Shown piece after piece: positions 1 to 10,466 of a stretch of DNA of 64,000 nucleotides. Numbering within the stretch: position 1 is the first letter of the stretch; the number at the start of each line of letters is the position of its first letter. The position numbers were made by a program, and so were the translations under genes. The stretch is from Streptomyces sp. NBC_01717 (GTDB lineage Bacteria > Actinomycetota > Actinomycetes > Streptomycetales > Streptomycetaceae), in the NCBI RefSeq assembly GCF_036248255.1, contig NZ_CP109178.1, positions 7,569,001-7,633,000 on the forward strand, given 5' to 3'. The notes under the pieces were generated by a model that searched no databases, was not told where the DNA came from, and saw only the letters and a program-made list of their open reading frames with translations.

Positions 1-192
1 GCCCCTGCGGTACGCGGTGCCGGGAGAGGGCCGCCGCCGCAGGGCCTGGACCGCTGCCGATCGGCCCGACGAGGGCCGAATCACCCGGATCGGGCGGCGG
101 AAACCCCTGGATTTCGCGAACTGTAATGATCCCGTGAGGCTTTGGCCCGCACCTGGGCGGGGAAGTGCCGCGGAACATGGCAGGCTTGGCAC

Positions 193-876
193 ATGGCCCA
201 GATCAACCCGAGCATCCTGTCCGCCGACTTCGCTCGCCTCGCCGAGGAGGCGAGGGCCGTCGAAGGCGCCGACTGGCTCCATGTCGATGTCATGGACAAC
301 CACTTTGTGCCCAACCTGACCCTCGGCGTGCCCATCGTGGAATCGCTCAGCCGGGCCACGGACACTCCGCTGGACTGTCACCTGATGATCGACGACCCGG
401 ACCGCTGGGCACCGCAGTACGTCGAGGCGGGGGCCGGCTCGGTCACCTTCCACGCGGAGGCCGCGGCAGCGCCCGTACGGCTGGCGCGGGAGATCCGGGC
501 CAAGGGGGCCCGCGCCTCCATGGCGCTCAAGCCCGCGACGCCCATCGAGCCGTACGAGGACCTGCTCCCCGAGCTCGACATGCTGTTGATCATGACGGTG
601 GAGCCGGGCTTCGGCGGCCAGGCCTTCCTGGACATCATGCTGCCGAAGATCCGCCGTACCCGTGAGCTGATCTCCAAGCACGGTCTGGAGATGTGGCTCC
701 AGGTCGACGGCGGGGTCTCCGAGTCCACCATCGAGCGGTGCGCCGAGGCCGGTGCGGACGTTTTCGTCGCCGGTTCCGCGGTGTACGGGGCCCAGGATCC
801 GGCCGAGGCGGTACGCGCCCTGCGTGCCAAGGCGGACGGGACGATCGCCTCGGCGGGCTGGGCGTGCAACCACTGA
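193..876 (+). CDS. rpe: Ribulose-phosphate 3-epimerase
   Basis: The product interconverts ribulose-5-phosphate and xylulose-5-phosphate in the cytosolic pentose phosphate pathway. The 227-residue protein is full length for the family. It opens with the typical [14 protein letters not shown] and carries the metal and catalytic signatures [24 protein letters not shown] and [10 protein letters not shown], plus the C-terminal phosphate-binding loop DGGVSEST. The ATG at 193 was chosen because family homology begins there; an in-frame ATG 51 bases upstream would only add unconserved sequence. A SorC-type sugar regulator follows on the same strand after 142 bases. The first 192 bases of the window hold no gene that I could recognise. 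Confidence 0.96.
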   Translation: MAQINPSILSADFARLAEEARAVEGADWLHVDVMDNHFVPNLTLGVPIVESLSRATDTPLDCHLMIDDPDRWAPQYVEAGAGSVTFHAEAAAAPVRLAREIRAKGARASMALKPATPIEPYEDLLPELDMLLIMTVEPGFGGQAFLDIMLPKIRRTRELISKHGLEMWLQVDGGVSESTIERCAEAGADVFVAGSAVYGAQDPAEAVRALRAKADGTIASAGWACNH

Positions 877-1018
877 AGCCGGCGGCGACGTCGGCAGTGA
901 CGACGCGGCCCGGTCGGGCCCCGGTTGCCGGTCGGCCCGGCCAAGGGCAGATGAACGCGGTCCGACGGGACCGATCAAGGACCGCCGGATCTGACAGGAT
1001 GAACGGCGTATCGAGCGT

Positions 1019-2068
1019 GTGAACAGCAGTGAGGAGATCGCGGTGTCTGCTATGTCGGCGGGACGGTCCGCCCTGCGGATGGGGCCCGCGGAGCTGGTGC
1101 AGGCGGCGGCCATGGCCCGCCGCTTCTACCTCGAGGGAAAGTCGAAGATCCAGATCGCCGAGGAGTTCGGCGTCAGCCGCTTCAAGGTGGCCCGGGTCCT
1201 GGAGACGGCGCTCGAGCGTGACCTCGTACGGATCGAGATCCGGGTCCCCGCGGAGTTGGACGCGGAGCGTTCCGACGCGCTGCGGGCCCGCTACGGGCTG
1301 CGGCACGCGGTCGTCGTCGAGTCTCCCGCGGAGGAGCAGGACGACGCCCCGGACCCGGAGAACCTGGGCGAGGTCGCGGCCGATCTTCTCGGCGAACTGG
1401 TGAACGAAGGCGATGTCCTGGGCCTGGCCTGGGGCAGGTCCACCATCCACATGGCGGCGGCCCTCGACCGGCTGCCGCCGTGCACGGTCGTGCAGCTCAC
1501 CGGGGTGTACGACGCGGGTACCGCCGAGCGCGGTTCGGTCGAGGCGGTCCGGCGGGCCGCCCAGGTCTCCGGCGGCGAGGCCCACCCGATCTATGCGCCG
1601 ATGCTGCTGCCCGACCCGGCCACGGCCGCCGCGCTGCGCCATCAGACCGGCATCGCGCGCGCCTTCGAGTACTTCGACAAGGTGACCGTCGCCGCGGTCT
1701 CCATCGGCTCCTGGGAGCCGGGTATCTCCACCGTCCACGACATGCTGACCGACGAGGAGCGGGAGCACTACGCGTCGCTCGGCGTCGCTGCCGAGATGTC
1801 CGCGCACCTCTTCGACACGGAGGGGCGCCGGGTCGGCCGCGACCTGGGCGAGCGGTGCATCACCGTCGAGGCGGACCGGCTGCGGCGGATCCCCGAGGTG
1901 GTGGCGATCGCGGGCGGCCAGCGCAAGGCGGCGGCGATCGGGGCGGTCCTGCGGTCCGGTCTGGTCACCAGCCTGGTGACGGACACATCGGCCGCCGAAT
2001 ATCTGCTGACGGAGTCCGCGGCGCCGCGGCGTCCCGCGCTGGAGCGGGCCGACCCGGACGGGGACTGA
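1019..2068 (+). CDS. SorC/DeoR-like sugar-binding transcriptional regulator
   Basis: The 349-residue protein has an N-terminal helix-turn-helix (residues about 28-65, KSKIQIAEEFGVSRFKVARV) followed by a SorC-type sugar-phosphate-binding domain with GLAWGRSTIHMAAAL and the C-terminal VVAIAGGQRKAAAIGAVLRS. Family members bind phosphorylated sugars and control carbohydrate catabolic genes. The start used is the GTG at 1019; a second in-frame GTG at 1043 is possible, and both lie before the conserved part. Placement right after rpe suggests a role in pentose phosphate or sugar metabolism, but the operator and ligand cannot be read from the sequence. Confidence 0.88.
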   Translation: MNSSEEIAVSAMSAGRSALRMGPAELVQAAAMARRFYLEGKSKIQIAEEFGVSRFKVARVLETALERDLVRIEIRVPAELDAERSDALRARYGLRHAVVVESPAEEQDDAPDPENLGEVAADLLGELVNEGDVLGLAWGRSTIHMAAALDRLPPCTVVQLTGVYDAGTAERGSVEAVRRAAQVSGGEAHPIYAPMLLPDPATAAALRHQTGIARAFEYFDKVTVAAVSIGSWEPGISTVHDMLTDEEREHYASLGVAAEMSAHLFDTEGRRVGRDLGERCITVEADRLRRIPEVVAIAGGQRKAAAIGAVLRSGLVTSLVTDTSAAEYLLTESAAPRRPALERADPDGD

Positions 2069-2176
2069 GCGGGACCGGGCGACGCCCTGGACGGGCCGCC
2101 CGTCGGCCACTGCACCCCGGCCGCCGGACGGGGGCTCCCCGCCTCCCGCCGGCGGCCGATGTGATGCGCTACGGGG

Positions 2177-3199
2177 TCAGTCCTGGCGTACGCCCAGGAC
2201 CGTCGGCTCCAGGTACTGCTGCGGCTCCTTGTACTGGCTGACGTCCGCCGGGTTGTAGCGCGGCGTCTGCCGCGACCAGTCCAGATTGCCGCGCATCCAG
2301 CTCCGCATCCCGTTCATGTACGGGACGAGCATCCCGGACAGCAGCGGGTAGGCCGTCACCAGCTCGGCCTCGGCGGCCAGGAAGCGCTCCGTCTCCCTGG
2401 CGATCTCCGCGCAGACGTGCTCGAGCGCCTGCTGCTTGCCGTATCCACGGTGGTGCCGGACCAGATGGACGAGGTTGTGGATCTCGCCGAGGACCTGTTC
2501 CTTCTCGTACGAGTACACGTCATTGGCCCAGCACACGACGTTGCACGAGGCTTCGAGCGCGACGATGAACCGGGGGTCGTTGTGGATCGACTCGGGTGCC
2601 TCGATACCGGCCACGATCTCTATCAGGTCCATGCAGACATGTATGGCGCCGGTGTGCCGCCGCTTGGCGATGTACGTCTCCTCGGACGGCACGACACCGT
2701 TCGCCCGGTTACCCGCCTCCCAGGTGGTGGCCGTGGTGAGGTACGTGATCAGGTGCCAGGCGAACCGTCGCAGCCAGTGCGCGGCCGCATTCGGCGTGGT
2801 GCGTTCCCACAGGTCGGCCAGGGCGACCACCGCGGCCGGCAGATCCTCGTCCGGCAGTGGGCCGGTGCCGGTGCCCTGGACCACTGTGCGCATCAGCGCC
2901 ACCACGTCGCGCACCCGGTCCGGGCTGCGGCCGAGATGGCCGTCGTCGAGCTGGTCGTCGACGAGAAACAGCCACACGAACCAGTCGGCGACGAGATCGA
3001 GATTCTCGGCGTTCGCGGTCGGATACACCATGCCGACGAACGCGCCGAAGTCGGCTTGCTCGAAGCGCTCCCTGGCTGAATCCCGGTGTACCAGACCGGT
3101 GCTGCGCGTCCAGCTGTCGAGGTGCACACGTGTGTGCGCGACGTGCGGGTTCGTCTGCTGGGGGAACGGGCAGTAGATGTCCGGCAGTTCGTTCTCCAC
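2177..3199 (-). CDS. Class I terpene synthase, probable sesquiterpene cyclase
   Basis: A bacterial class I terpene synthase that ionises a prenyl diphosphate, probably farnesyl diphosphate, with three Mg2+. From the GTG at 3199 the protein is 340 residues, the usual family length. It shows the aspartate-rich motif DDQLD (residues 81-85), the NSE triad NDVYSYEKE (226-234), an RRHT segment near 180 fitting the pyrophosphate sensor, and the C-terminal RY pair in RQTPRYNP. The reading frame stays open to an ATG at 3394, but those 65 residues are unlike the family. No P450, prenyltransferase or second terpene gene is adjacent, so this is an orphan cyclase whose product cannot be assigned. It converges on the SorC gene and diverges from guaB1. 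Confidence 0.9.
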   Translation of the reverse strand: MENELPDIYCPFPQQTNPHVAHTRVHLDSWTRSTGLVHRDSARERFEQADFGAFVGMVYPTANAENLDLVADWFVWLFLVDDQLDDGHLGRSPDRVRDVVALMRTVVQGTGTGPLPDEDLPAAVVALADLWERTTPNAAAHWLRRFAWHLITYLTTATTWEAGNRANGVVPSEETYIAKRRHTGAIHVCMDLIEIVAGIEAPESIHNDPRFIVALEASCNVVCWANDVYSYEKEQVLGEIHNLVHLVRHHRGYGKQQALEHVCAEIARETERFLAAEAELVTAYPLLSGMLVPYMNGMRSWMRGNLDWSRQTPRYNPADVSQYKEPQQYLEPTVLGVRQD

Positions 3200-3404
3200 G
3201 GGCGGGTCTGGATCCTCTCCGGTCGTACGTGTGACGGAAGTTGGGGCCGTTCCGCCTGTTCCTCGGGACCTGTTTGCGACCCGCGGGACCTGCGCGTTTG
3301 AAGCTACCTGACCCCTTGTCACCAGGTCCAGGGAAGATGATCGCGAATGGTTGAAAGCTGTTCGGGTAGTGTCTGCGGGTAAGGCAGGTTCCACTTGCCC
3401 GGGA

Positions 3405-4971
<1,567 letters not shown>

Positions 4972-5010
4972 GGCATCTCGCTCCCGGTGGCGCCGGGATG
5001 CGACGAGGAG

Positions 5011-5042
5011 GAAGTCCGGGCCGCCGACGCGGCCCGGACTTC
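5011..5042. terminator. Bidirectional terminator between guaB1 and the SGNH gene
   Basis: GAAGTCCGGGCC (5011-5022) and GGCCCGGACTTC (5031-5042) form a perfect 12-bp stem with an 8-base loop between two convergent genes. The plus-strand side runs on into TTCC. Confidence 0.85.
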
Positions 5043-5067
5043 TTCCGTCGGCGGGGGAGGACGTCAC

Positions 5068-6063
5068 TCAGCAGTCCGCCGCGGATAGGTAGGGGGCGAG
5101 CGCCTCCGTGACGGCCGCCGCCAGACGGGCGTGGCCGGCGTCGTGCGGGTGCAGGCCGTCCGCCAGGTGCTCCGGCCCGAGGACATCGCGTCCCGGCAGC
5201 ACGGACAGCCGGGAGTCGCCCGCGCGGACGAGGTCGGCACCGGCCTCCTCCAGTGCCGTCCGCAGCTCGCGCAGAGTGGCCCCGAGGGCGTTCGGGGTGT
5301 CCTCGGCGTCCGGGCACAGGAGCGGTGAGACGAGCAGCAACGGTGTCCCGGGGTGGCCCGCGCGCACCAGGGTGATGAACGCGCGCACCGTCTCGTACAG
5401 CAGCGGCGCCGAGAACGGCACTCCTGACCAGCAGTTCGTACCGAACGCCAGCGTCAGTACGTCGGCCGGGAGCGCCGCGATCTGCTCGGCGACGCACAGC
5501 TCCCCGCGCGCCGACCCGGCGTACCCCAGATTGACCGCGTCCAGCCCGAGCGCGCGGCCGGCCACCGCGGGCCACGCGTTGGCGGGGCGCGTGGACCACC
5601 AGCCCTCGGTGATCGAATCGCCGTGCACCACCCACCGCGGCTGCGCCGGAGCGGGCAGCAGCGTGCCGCCCACCGCCCGCACGCCGAGGATCAGGGGGGA
5701 CTGTCCCTGCGGCGGATGAACGGTGAACGGGCCTTCCCCGGGCGGGAGTACGAGCACGGCGACCGCCTCCTCGGCGGGCTCCGCGAAAGTCTCCGCCACG
5801 CACCGGTCGCCCTGCCAGAGCGCGAACACGTGGGCGAGGTCGTGCAGCTCGTCCGCCGGGTCGGGCACCGCGGCGCGGTAGCGGATCTCCACCGCACGCG
5901 CACCCGGTGCCAGGAACTCCAGCCGTACCCCGATGGGCAGCAGCGCCCGCGCCCCGGTGTCCCACGGCAGCCGCGCCAGATCGGCGGGGTCGGCCCGCAC
6001 CGTACGCACACCGTCCCGCCAGGCCACACCGCGCAGAAAGAGGTCGGGGTCGAGCCAGGTCAT
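5068..6063 (-). CDS. SGNH/GDSL-family hydrolase with N-terminal beta domain
   Basis: A 331-residue esterase-type protein. The N-terminal 140 residues are a beta-rich accessory domain. The C-terminal SGNH domain shows block I WVVHGDSITEG (nucleophile Ser150), Gly in NLGYAGSARGE, block III AFGTNCWSG (Asn210) and block V DGLHPHDAGH with the Asp/His pair. No signal peptide is visible, so a cytosolic carbohydrate or ester hydrolase is likely. The ATG at 6063 was chosen over an upstream in-frame start at 6249 because GGAGACCCG sits directly before it and homology starts with MTWLDPDLFLRG. The substrate is unknown. It is divergent from the Lrp gene. Confidence 0.85.
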   Translation of the reverse strand: MTWLDPDLFLRGVAWRDGVRTVRADPADLARLPWDTGARALLPIGVRLEFLAPGARAVEIRYRAAVPDPADELHDLAHVFALWQGDRCVAETFAEPAEEAVAVLVLPPGEGPFTVHPPQGQSPLILGVRAVGGTLLPAPAQPRWVVHGDSITEGWWSTRPANAWPAVAGRALGLDAVNLGYAGSARGELCVAEQIAALPADVLTLAFGTNCWSGVPFSAPLLYETVRAFITLVRAGHPGTPLLLVSPLLCPDAEDTPNALGATLRELRTALEEAGADLVRAGDSRLSVLPGRDVLGPEHLADGLHPHDAGHARLAAAVTEALAPYLSAADC

Positions 6064-6220
6064 CGGGTCTCCGTTCGGTAGGGGTGCGCACTGCACCCTT
6101 ACCCCGCCGCGTCGCCCCGACGTCCGTACGGCCCCGTTCTCCACCGCGTGTTCTACTTCGGGTGCGGCACGGTGTGCCGCAGTCCCCGAACGCCCATCGC
6201 AGAGAAGTGATCCACCTGAA

Positions 6221-6676
6221 GTGCGACTGAACGATCTCGACGAACGCATCGTCCACGCCCTTGCCGAGGATGCCCGCCGCTCCTACGCCGACATCGGCGC
6301 GATCATCGGCCTCTCCGCGCCCGCGGTGAAGCGCCGCGTCGACCGGTTGCGCGCGGAGGGGGCCATCACCGGCTTCACCGTACGGGTGGATCCGGCGGCG
6401 CTCGGCTGGGAGACCGAGGGATACATCGAGATCTACTGCAGCCGCAACACCTCGCCGGAGGCGATCAAGAGCGGTCTGGCGCGCTATCCGGAGATCGCGT
6501 CGGCCTCCACCGTCACCGGGGAGGCGGACGCGATCGTCCAGGTCTTCGCCGCAGACATGCGCCACTTCGAGCAGGTGCTGGAGCGGATCGCGGGCGAGCC
6601 CTACGTGGAACGCACCAAGTCGGTGCTGGTGTTGTCACCGCTGCTGCGGCGGTACTCCTCAGGGACCCCGGGCTGA
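6221..6676 (+). CDS. Lrp/AsnC-family transcriptional regulator
   Basis: A 151-residue regulator with the AsnC helix-turn-helix (LNDLDERIVHALAEDARRSY, then IIGLSAPAVKRRVDRL) and a C-terminal RAM/ligand-binding domain (TVTGEADAIVQVFA). The GTG at 6221 matches the start of the family. It precedes the DavA/DavB-like pair on the same strand with a 253-base gap. This suggests it senses an amino acid, plausibly lysine, and controls that catabolic pair. That link is inference from position and from known control of amino acid catabolism by Lrp-family proteins. Confidence 0.9.
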   Translation: MRLNDLDERIVHALAEDARRSYADIGAIIGLSAPAVKRRVDRLRAEGAITGFTVRVDPAALGWETEGYIEIYCSRNTSPEAIKSGLARYPEIASASTVTGEADAIVQVFAADMRHFEQVLERIAGEPYVERTKSVLVLSPLLRRYSSGTPG

Positions 6677-6929
6677 TCACACAGGCGGTCGGCGGCTCGC
6701 CGGCCCGTCCTGCCGGGGCCGCGCACATGCACCTGGGCAGGTGGTCCTCGGCGAGACCGAAATCACCCCTCTGACCTGCAACGACGCTCCGCGCAACGAA
6801 TCGCCGCCGCACGGGTGGATCGCGCAATGGATCGACGGTCGGCGCGCAACGCTCGCAGCTTGTCCGGCCGGAATCCCGGCCCGTACGGTCTATACGTCCC
6901 CGCTCAGCCCGCACCGCCCGAGGTCTGCC

Positions 6930-7727
6930 ATGCCGCCGTTGCGCACCGCCCTGCTCCAGAGCTCCGGACGTCCGGGCTCGGTGGCCGAGAACATCAAGGT
7001 GCTCGACGAGGCCGCCGGCCGCGCGGCAGCGGCCGGGGCCAGGCTGCTGGTCAGCCCCGAACTGTTCCTCACCGGATACGCCATCGGCGACGACGTGCCC
7101 CGGCTGGCCGAGCCCGCCGACGGCGCCTCCGCGCGGATCATCGCCGACATCGCCGTACGGCACGGGCTCGCGGTCCTGTACGGCTACCCGGAGCGCGCGG
7201 ACGAGCTGATCTTCAACGCGGCGCAGCTGATCGGCCCGGACGGCACCCGGCTCGCCAACTACCGCAAGACCCACCTGTTCGGCTGCTTCGAGCAGCAGTG
7301 GTTCACCCCGGGCGAGCAGCCCGTCGTCCAGGCCGAGCTGGACGGCGTACGCATCGGGATCATGATCTGTTACGACGTCGAGTTCCCGGAGAACGTACGG
7401 GCGCACGCGCTCGCCGCCACCGACCTGCTGCTGGTGCCGACCGCGCAGATGCACCCCTTCCAGTTCGTCGCCGAGTCCGTCGTGCCGGTCCGTGCCTTCG
7501 AGAGCCAGATGTATGTCGCGTACGTCAACAGGACAGGTCCGGAAGGCGAGTTCGAGTTCGTCGGGCTGAGCTGCCTGGCCGGCCCCGACAGCACCGTCCG
7601 CACCCGGGCCGGACGCGGCGAGGAACTTGTCGTCGGCGATGTCGACCCGGAGTTCCTGAGCGCGTCCCGCGCCGCCAACCCGTATCTGCACGACCGTCGC
7701 CCCGGTCTGTACGGCTCCCTCGTCTGA
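6930..7727 (+). CDS. davA: Nitrilase-superfamily amidase, DavA-like (5-aminovaleramidase)
   Basis: A 265-residue carbon-nitrogen hydrolase with the catalytic Glu44 (SPELFLTGY), Lys113 (YRKTHLFG) and Cys147 (MICYDVEFPE) in the usual order. Its length and long stretches such as LYGYPER and NYRKTHLFG match my recollection of Pseudomonas putida DavA, which hydrolyses 5-aminovaleramide to 5-aminovalerate and ammonia. The next gene is DavB-like, which strongly supports this substrate over other amides. The ATG at 6930 was chosen because homology starts with MPPLRTALLQ; upstream in-frame ATGs lie in non-homologous DNA. The two genes are 48 bases apart and probably form one operon. Confidence 0.82.
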   Translation: MPPLRTALLQSSGRPGSVAENIKVLDEAAGRAAAAGARLLVSPELFLTGYAIGDDVPRLAEPADGASARIIADIAVRHGLAVLYGYPERADELIFNAAQLIGPDGTRLANYRKTHLFGCFEQQWFTPGEQPVVQAELDGVRIGIMICYDVEFPENVRAHALAATDLLLVPTAQMHPFQFVAESVVPVRAFESQMYVAYVNRTGPEGEFEFVGLSCLAGPDSTVRTRAGRGEELVVGDVDPEFLSASRAANPYLHDRRPGLYGSLV

Positions 7728-7775
7728 GCCCGCGCCGTCCCGCTTCCTCTTTCCCGTGCAAGGAGTCCGTACCCC

Positions 7776-9482
7776 ATGACGTCCACGGTGCCCAACGCCG
7801 TCCAGCACACCGACGCGCAGCCGCCGATCACCATGTTCGGGCCGGACTTCCCCTATGCGTACGACGACTTCCTGGCCCACCCCGCTGGGCTCGGCCAGAT
7901 ACCGGCGACCGAGCACGGCACCGAGGTGGCCGTCATCGGTGGCGGGCTCTCCGGCATCGTGGCCGCGTACGAACTGATGAAGATGGGCCTCAAGCCCGTC
8001 GTCTACGAGGCGGACCAGATCGGCGGGCGGCTGCGTACCGTCGGTTTCGACGGCTGCGACCCCTCGCTGACCGCCGAGATGGGCGCGATGCGCTTCCCGC
8101 CGTCCTCCACGGCGCTGCAGCACTACATCGACCTGGTGGGTCTGCGGACCGAGCCGTTCCCGAACCCGCTGTCCCCCGCCACCCCGTCGACCGTCGTCGA
8201 CCTCAAGGGCGAGTCGCACTACGCGGAGACCATCGCCGATCTCCCGCAGGTCTACCGCGATGTGATGGACGCCTGGAACGCCTGCCTGGAGGAGGGCGCC
8301 GACTTCTCCGACATGAACCGGGCGATGCGCGAGCGCGACGTGCCGCGCATCCGGGAGATCTGGTCGAAGCTCGTCGAGAAGCTCGACAACCAGACCTTCT
8401 ACGGCTTCCTCTGCGCCTCCGACGCCTTCAAGTCGTTCCGGCACCGTGAGATCTTCGGCCAGGTCGGCTTCGGCACCGGCGGCTGGGACACCGACTTCCC
8501 CAACTCGATCCTGGAGATTCTGCGGGTCGTCTACACCGAGGCCGACGACCATCACCGCGGCATCGTCGGCGGCAGCCAGCAGCTCCCGCTGCGGCTCTGG
8601 GAGCGCGAGCCGCAGAAGATCGTGCACTGGCCGCTCGGCACGTCGCTGTCCTCGCTGCACGACGGCGAGCCCCGCCCCGCCGTGACCCGGCTGCACCGCA
8701 CCGCCGGGAACCGGATCACCGTCACCGACGCGACCGGCGACATCCGCACCTTCCGGGCGGCGATCTTCACCGGCCAGTCCTGGCTGCTGCTCTCCAAGAT
8801 CGACTGCGACGACGCGCTGTTCCCCATCGACCACTGGACGGCGATGGAACGCACCCACTACATGGAGTCGTCGAAGCTGTTCGTTCCTGTCGACCGGCCG
8901 TTCTGGCTGGACAAGGCCGTCGACGACAGAGGGGTTCCCACGGGCCGGGACGTCATGTCGATGACACTCACCGACCGGATGACCCGGGGTACCTATCTCC
9001 TCGACGACGGGCCCGACAAGCCGGCCGTCATCTGCCTCTCGTACACCTGGTGCGACGACAGCCTGAAGTGGCTGCCGCTCTCTCCGAACGAGCGCATGGA
9101 GGTCATGCTGAAGTCGCTCGGCGAGATCTACCCGGACGTCGACATCAGGAAGCACATCATCGGCAACCCGGTGACGGTCTCCTGGGAGAACGAGCCCTAC
9201 TTCATGGGCGCGTTCAAGGCCAACCTGCCGGGTCACTACCGCTATCAGCGGCGGCTGTTCACCCACTTCATGCAGGACCGGCTGCCCGCCGACAAGCGCG
9301 GACTCTTCCTCGCGGGCGACGATATCTCCTGGACGGCCGGATGGGCCGAGGGCGCCGTGCAGACCGCGCTCAACGCGGTCTGGGGTGTGATGAACCAGTT
9401 CGGCGGCGCCACGGATGCGACGAACCCCGGCCCCGGTGACGTCTTCGACGACATCGCCCCGGTCGAACTCCCGGAGGACTGA
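7776..9482 (+). CDS. davB: FAD-dependent L-lysine 2-monooxygenase-like amine oxidase (DavB-like)
   Basis: A 568-residue flavoprotein with a Rossmann FAD motif (VAVIGGGLSGIVAAYELMK, then EADQIGGRLRT) and the C-terminal FAD-contact segment AGDDISWTAGWAEGAVQT. The N-terminal MFGPDFPYAYDDFLAHPAGL and internal FGQVGFGTGGWDTDFPNS closely match what I recall of P. putida DavB, which oxidatively decarboxylates L-lysine to 5-aminovaleramide with O2. Relatives act on tryptophan or phenylalanine, so another amino acid is possible, but the paired DavA-like amidase favours lysine. RBS AAGGAG lies before the ATG. No downstream DavT/DavD genes are adjacent. Confidence 0.82.
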   Translation: MTSTVPNAVQHTDAQPPITMFGPDFPYAYDDFLAHPAGLGQIPATEHGTEVAVIGGGLSGIVAAYELMKMGLKPVVYEADQIGGRLRTVGFDGCDPSLTAEMGAMRFPPSSTALQHYIDLVGLRTEPFPNPLSPATPSTVVDLKGESHYAETIADLPQVYRDVMDAWNACLEEGADFSDMNRAMRERDVPRIREIWSKLVEKLDNQTFYGFLCASDAFKSFRHREIFGQVGFGTGGWDTDFPNSILEILRVVYTEADDHHRGIVGGSQQLPLRLWEREPQKIVHWPLGTSLSSLHDGEPRPAVTRLHRTAGNRITVTDATGDIRTFRAAIFTGQSWLLLSKIDCDDALFPIDHWTAMERTHYMESSKLFVPVDRPFWLDKAVDDRGVPTGRDVMSMTLTDRMTRGTYLLDDGPDKPAVICLSYTWCDDSLKWLPLSPNERMEVMLKSLGEIYPDVDIRKHIIGNPVTVSWENEPYFMGAFKANLPGHYRYQRRLFTHFMQDRLPADKRGLFLAGDDISWTAGWAEGAVQTALNAVWGVMNQFGGATDATNPGPGDVFDDIAPVELPED

Positions 9483-9605
9483 CCGGCGTCACGCGGGCCG
9501 GCGGACGCTGCGCCGCCGGCCCCGGCCGGGCTCCGGCACCGAGCGGCAGACGGCGCACCGGATGGGCCGTCGTCGCGGTGCGGTCGCCTTCGCGGCGGTG
9601 TGCGG

Positions 9606-10325
9606 TCAGTGGCACGGAGTGAGCAGACAGCGCCCCACCAGACCCGCACCCGCGTCCATCCGCTGCCGGAACTCCTCGGCGAGCACCGGGAGATCACGCA
9701 GCCGCCACAGCACCCGGGCCGCCGACCACGCCGCCTCGCGAGCCCGGTCCAGACTCCATGACCCCAGCAGATGGGTCAGCGGATCCGCGACCTCCAGCAG
9801 ATCGGGTCCCGGCATCAGGTCCTCCCGGATCTGCTCCTCCAGCATCGTGAGGAGATCGCCCACCTGGTCGAACTCGTCCTGCAGGTCCGGCGGAGCGCAG
9901 CGGAGCGTGCGGCACGTGTCCACCACGGCGAGCGCCAGATCGTGGCCGATGTGTGCGTTGATCCCCGCCATCGCGAACTGCAGCGGCCGTACGCCGGGAT
10001 GGTGCCGGTACTGGAACAGCGGGCGCCAGCAGTCGGGCGGCCGGTGCCCCGCCGACGCTGCGTCGACGGCCGCGAGATAGCGCTCCGCGAACTTCATGTC
10101 CAGGGCGGCCGCGGCCGGCCGGTCAGGGAACGCGCCTTCGGCGATCTGCCGGTCGATGTTGTCGGTGACTGTCAGATAGACCCGGTTGAAGACCGCCACC
10201 CCGTCGACCGGCGGCCAGGAGGACTGAAGGTCACGCATCCGCCCGAGCACCGAGGTGACAGCGGGCGGCGCGGCGACGGGACCGGCCCGGTCCGCGAACT
10301 GCTCCATCTGCTTGAACTGCGCCAT
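9606..10325 (-). CDS. DUF5995 family protein
   Basis: A 239-residue, mostly helical soluble protein. The segments VFNRVYLTVTDNIDRQIAEG, FAMAGINAHIGHDLALAVV and DLLTMLEEQIREDLMPG are, to my recollection, typical of the DUF5995 family found in actinobacteria and other bacteria. The conserved HIGHDLALA histidines could bind a ligand or metal, but no activity is established. It lies upstream of galU on the same strand after a 141-base gap, with no evident functional tie. Confidence 0.7.
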   Translation of the reverse strand: MAQFKQMEQFADRAGPVAAPPAVTSVLGRMRDLQSSWPPVDGVAVFNRVYLTVTDNIDRQIAEGAFPDRPAAAALDMKFAERYLAAVDAASAGHRPPDCWRPLFQYRHHPGVRPLQFAMAGINAHIGHDLALAVVDTCRTLRCAPPDLQDEFDQVGDLLTMLEEQIREDLMPGPDLLEVADPLTHLLGSWSLDRAREAAWSAARVLWRLRDLPVLAEEFRQRMDAGAGLVGRCLLTPCH

Positions 10326-10466
10326 GGGGGCAGCGTCCCAGCCATGGGCCCGCGGCGGCGCCGACGGGCCGTGGGTTCATCGGAACGGGGGAACGACGGC
10401 AGAGCCATCGGTGCCCCGGAGGCCCGCCCCGGGTCGTTCCGGACGGGGGAGTGCGGTGGTGTGCGG

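Noticed and set aside
1..192. Open frames before rpe that might be the tail of an upstream gene.
   Set aside because: None gives a recognisable C terminus in any frame; left unassigned.
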